Of a stretch of DNA of 8,029 bases, positions 6,200 through 8,029 are shown piece after piece. The stretch is taken from NCBI GenBank assembly GCA_041689775.1, contig JBDNFP010000350.1, forward strand, positions 1 through 8,029, read 5' to 3'. The stretch's first letter is position 1. Each line of letters begins with the position of its first letter. The notes beneath the pieces are model-generated. The model worked only from the letters and a program-made list of their open reading frames with translations. It had not been told where the DNA came from and did no database searches. Made by a program: the position numbers and the translations under genes. The stretch comes from JBDNFP01 sp041689775. GTDB lineage: Bacteria > Bacteroidota > Bacteroidia > Cytophagales > Spirosomataceae.

Positions 6200-6420
6200 T
6201 GGATAAAAAAGATAAATATGTTGTCTCGGCTACTTTCCGGGACCGAGACAACTACATGCACGAGCATAAGGTCGGTGACGATGTCTCCGACATGGCTCCT
6301 GAGCGCCTCGCTGACCTTTTGCAGCGAAACCTTGTGACTCCTCAAATCGACTTAGGCGATCCCGAAGCGCCCGAAGAGAAAAAAGGGAAAAAGGAGGAAA
6401 AGCAGAAAGCTGAGAAATGA
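6199..6420 (+). CDS. Small charged phage protein in the gpFI position, between capsid and adaptor
   Basis: A 73-residue protein whose ATG shares one base with the capsid stop (TAATG), so it is likely translated by reinitiation. Residues 1-50 could form a small folded unit, with a short strand YVVSATFRDRDNYM and then HKVGDDVSDMAPERLADLLQRNLVT, reminiscent of the small domains in proteins that follow the capsid gene in Mu- and lambda-type phages. The last 20 residues are a Lys/Glu tail (EEKKGKKEEKQKAEK) and probably disordered. It could help genome packaging or connector assembly, as gpFI does in lambda, but the sequence gives no direct proof. It overlaps the next gene by four bases (ATGA). Confidence 0.65.
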   Translation: MDKKDKYVVSATFRDRDNYMHEHKVGDDVSDMAPERLADLLQRNLVTPQIDLGDPEAPEEKKGKKEEKQKAEK

Positions 6421-6743
6421 TTACTATCCGCGAATTTTTAAAGGCCAAACTGAACAGGTACGGCATTGATGCCAGCGACAACGAGATGGAGGTCGCTACG
6501 ATTGACGCTGGGGTGGCTGGGGACTACACAACCGCGCCCTATGAGGCCGAAAACGCAACTGCCCCCAAAAAAGCCTTGGTCTTTATGGTTCGTGATATCC
6601 TCGCTCAGCCCGACGTTTCAGAGGGGGAATATTCAGCGAATTGGGATCGCAGCAGCGTGCAAAAGCTGCACGATTCGCTTTGTAGGGAAATCGGACTAGA
6701 AAACACTCAGCCAACCGTCCAGGACCTCAGCAATATATGGTGA
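6417..6743 (+). CDS. Head-tail connector adaptor-like protein
   Basis: A 108-residue protein sitting where HK97 gp6-like adaptors lie. The N-terminal helix MITIREFLKAKLNRYGID, the following acidic segment NEMEVATIDAGV, and helices with KKALVFMVRDILAQPDVSEGEYSANWDRSSVQKLHDSLCREIGL give the mostly helical layout expected for adaptors that bind under the portal ring. The element 'SEGEYSANWDRSSVQKL' looks like the characteristic turn-and-helix of phage adaptor proteins, in which a loop with conserved polar residues leads into the last helix. It overlaps the genes on both sides (ATGA with the upstream gene, seven bases with the downstream gene), which suggests tight coupling. Homology is inferred from layout and order rather than a named family match. 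Confidence 0.62.
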   Translation: MITIREFLKAKLNRYGIDASDNEMEVATIDAGVAGDYTTAPYEAENATAPKKALVFMVRDILAQPDVSEGEYSANWDRSSVQKLHDSLCREIGLENTQPTVQDLSNIW

Positions 6744-7057
6744 TCAGATACCCACACGAGCTACACCAACTAGTCCAGGTAGAATCTACCCAGGACGAAA
6801 ATGGGCTTTTTGTGGCCGTGACAGGCGCCTGGCAGCCGGTAACGCATTGCAGAGGAGAAATGGATGGTAAAGGACAAGAGGTCGCAGGAATAGATGGCGT
6901 AAAAGTCAAGTATTCCGCTAACGTTTTTCTTCCAATTGCCTGCCCGAATATACTCCCAGGAACAACCGTAAAGGTGCTGTTTGGGGATGTTGCCAGGATA
7001 CAGGGAGAGGTTATCCAGTTTGAACGAAACCAGACCTACTGCAAAATATGGCTATGA
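6737..7057 (+). CDS. Head-tail joining / stopper-like protein
   Basis: A 106-residue, beta-rich protein without signal peptide. Its pattern is that of small phage head-closure proteins: a Trp followed by Cys-Arg-Glu (GAWQPVTHCRGEMDG, about 30-44), a VKVKYSANVFLP strand (56-67), a GTTVKVLFGDVARIQGEVIQF segment (76-96) and a short ending CKIWL. The product would close the connector channel after packaging and receive the tail, as SPP1 gp16 or HK97 gp7-type proteins do. This assignment comes from pattern and gene order. ATG 6737 overlaps the previous stop by seven bases; GTG at 6740 would give a four-base overlap and is a fair alternative start. It overlaps the next gene by ten bases, or four if that starts at 7054. 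Confidence 0.6.
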   Translation: MVIRYPHELHQLVQVESTQDENGLFVAVTGAWQPVTHCRGEMDGKGQEVAGIDGVKVKYSANVFLPIACPNILPGTTVKVLFGDVARIQGEVIQFERNQTYCKIWL

Positions 7058-7500
7058 AAGCGAAATTCTCACTACCAGACTTGCGTGCGCAATTCGCAGA
7101 GATTGAGAACAACATCGAAAGCGCTATTATTAACGAAGTGGTCGGGTTAGGAGAGGAGCTGGTGAACCATGCCCGGAGCGTAAGAACCTACATGGATCAG
7201 ACAGGAAACCTCCGAAGTTCAATTGGTTATATTGTGGCCGACAGACACGGAATTGTGTCCGATAACTTCAAAGCCACCACGCCTTCTGGTGCATCTGGTA
7301 AAGCAAAGGCACAGACTCAGGCGCAAAACGCCGTGTCTGGCCTAAATCATGGCATTAAACTGGTTGTGGTGGGTGGTATGGAATATGCAGCAGACGTGGA
7401 GAGGAGAGGCTATGACGTTTTAGCCTCTGCTGAGCAAAAGGCAAATATTGAGGTGCCAAAGATTATCCAAAGAATAAAGGAGGACATCGCGTCACTATGA
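7048..7500 (+). CDS. HK97 gp10-like neck / tail-completion protein
   Basis: A 150-residue protein with the features of the HK97 gp10-like family: an N-terminal helix (LPDLRAQFAEIENNIESAIINEVVGLGEELVNHAR), the typical TGNLRSSIGYIV (about 52-63), a loop rich in Ala/Lys/Gln (83-98), VVGGMEYAADVERRGYDVL (108-126) in which 'YA..VE.G.' is the family mark, and a final helix KIIQRIKEDIASL. Such proteins complete the neck between stopper and tail terminator. The loop region 'GASGKAKAQTQAQNAVSG' is longer than in compact members. The second in-frame ATG at 7054 gives a four-base ATGA overlap like the neighbouring junctions and may be the true start. It ends in an ATGA overlap with the tail terminator. 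Confidence 0.82.
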   Translation: MAMKAKFSLPDLRAQFAEIENNIESAIINEVVGLGEELVNHARSVRTYMDQTGNLRSSIGYIVADRHGIVSDNFKATTPSGASGKAKAQTQAQNAVSGLNHGIKLVVVGGMEYAADVERRGYDVLASAEQKANIEVPKIIQRIKEDIASL

Positions 7501-7901
7501 GAACAACGCTGGAAATGAGCCGAATCGCCTACGGGTTACTGATAGGAACCGGCATTCAGAATGCCGTTTCTGGCGGTGTATTTCATAACAGCAGGCCCTC
7601 GAAATCAACGAGGGAGGACGTTGTGGTAAACTCCATAGTTCTTACTCCTGGGGATATCAGCCTTGGCGTTGGCAACATCAACATCCATGTGCCTGACGTA
7701 TTGCATACGATCGAGGGGGTCGGGCAACTGGTGCCGAACAACCAAAGGCTACAAGAATTATCAGCCTACATTGTTCCTGTATTTGTTCACCATGTAGGGG
7801 ATAAGTTTGTTATCAACATCGCAAACCAAGGCATCTACGAAGAGCCGGAATTTGACTCGCACTACTTCAACATTAGGATCGATTTTACTTTTTTCAACTA
7901 G
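7497..7901 (+). CDS. Putative tail terminator (gpU-like position)
   Basis: A 134-residue protein between the neck protein and the tail tube, the usual place of the tail terminator, which caps the tube and fixes its length. Layout fits: an amphipathic N-terminal helix (MRTTLEMSRIAYGLLIG), a beta strand with DVVVNSIVLTPGDI (41-54), INIHVPDVL (61-69), a segment with LQELSAYIVPVFV (85-97) and a final strand pair ending HYFNIRIDFTFFN. The alternation of strands and a helix matches the alpha/beta fold of gpU-like proteins, but identity of sequence is too low to name a family by eye. AAAGGAGG at 7476-7483 lies 13 bases before the ATG, slightly far for a Shine-Dalgarno. Overlap with the upstream gene is ATGA. 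The stop TAG is followed by an 18-base gap. Confidence 0.62.
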   Translation: MRTTLEMSRIAYGLLIGTGIQNAVSGGVFHNSRPSKSTREDVVVNSIVLTPGDISLGVGNINIHVPDVLHTIEGVGQLVPNNQRLQELSAYIVPVFVHHVGDKFVINIANQGIYEEPEFDSHYFNIRIDFTFFN

Positions 7902-7919
7902 TTCTAAAATCACAAAAAT

Positions 7920-8029
7920 ATGGGAGTTTTCACCTTCGGGTACTCAAAAATCGAAATGGGAGCCATCGCTGTGGATGGTGGAATGGGCACAACTCTTGCT
8001 GAGATTGGCTTCACCTACAAAGACACAGC
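7920..8029 (+). CDS. Tail tube protein (partial, 5' end only)
   Basis: ATG at 7920 opens a frame of 36 complete codons that runs off the window. The start, MGVFTFGYSKIEMGAIAVDG, followed by GMGTTLAEIGFTYKDT, is the pattern I associate with tail-tube proteins of Bacteroidota siphoviruses: a short hydrophobic start, 'GYSKIE', then 'DGGMGT.L.EIG.T'. It sits just after the terminator, as gpV does after gpU in lambda. No sheath gene precedes it, so a non-contractile tail is likely. The leader (AAAATCACAAAAAT) is A-rich without a Shine-Dalgarno, like that of the capsid gene. It is not overlapped by the upstream gene, which fits higher and independent expression of a many-copy protein. Confidence 0.78.
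   Translation, partial: MGVFTFGYSKIEMGAIAVDGGMGTTLAEIGFTYKDT

Noticed and set aside
6379..6393. A-rich stretch in the small 73-residue gene as a -1 slippery site
   Set aside because: The A6 run is phased AAA-AAA-GGG preceded by GAG, so it does not form an X-XXY-YYZ heptamer in the reading frame.
6391..6397. AAGGAGG as Shine-Dalgarno for the adaptor gene at 6417
   Set aside because: It is 19 bases from the ATG, too far for a usual site, and arises from Lys/Glu codons. Translation there is more likely coupled through the ATGA overlap.

Overview
This window looks like the structural region of a tailed bacteriophage or prophage. The host is most likely a member of the Bacteroidota. The host call rests on three things: promoter-like sequences matching the Bacteroidota -7 consensus TAnnTTTG (4017-4024 on +; 3975-3982 and 842-849 on -), A-rich start regions with no well-placed Shine-Dalgarno sequence before the main genes, and a tail-tube N-terminus of the kind I associate with Bacteroidota phages. 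Whether it is integrated or free cannot be decided here, because no integrase, att site or flanking host gene is visible. No rRNA, tRNA, IS element or CRISPR array was seen.

Layout. Two transcription units diverge from a compact, highly symmetrical control region at about 3956-4066. Leftward (- strand) run a DUF1353 protein (3955-3557), an 893-residue exported protein with two Ig-like repeats and an unassigned large C-terminal domain (3540-859), and a tail fibre or receptor-binding type protein (765 to beyond base 1). The fibre gene is not closed in the window but has 255 uninterrupted codons. It carries the phage-fibre signature 'RxS.GTxxDxxG...YxxDPxTGxxxGxLxEAAxTNLxxYS', followed by a jelly-roll-like region.

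Rightward (+ strand) runs a tightly packed head-to-tail operon: scaffold-like protein (4067), capsid decoration-like protein (4693), gpE-like major capsid protein (5114), a small charged protein (6199), head-tail adaptor (6417), stopper or joining protein (6737), HK97 gp10-like neck/tail-completion protein (7048), tail terminator (7497) and the start of the tail tube (7920). The order matches the lambda and HK97 neck modules. The tube directly follows the terminator with no sheath gene between, which points to a siphovirus-like tail.

How it works together. The scaffold drives assembly of the capsid protein, and the decoration protein coats the shell. Adaptor, stopper, neck and terminator proteins stack below the portal and receive the tail tube. 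Five successive junctions from 6199 to 7500 overlap by 1 to about 10 bases, suggesting translational coupling of the low-copy connector proteins. The capsid and tube genes, whose products are needed in many copies, have their own short A-rich leaders. The leftward unit plausibly encodes host interaction (fibre, secreted protein). Unusual points are the divergent arrangement with no terminase or portal upstream of the scaffold, the nested dyad symmetries between the units, a G8 tract in DUF1353 that could switch the leftward unit, and the exported protein of unknown function within a virion gene cluster.
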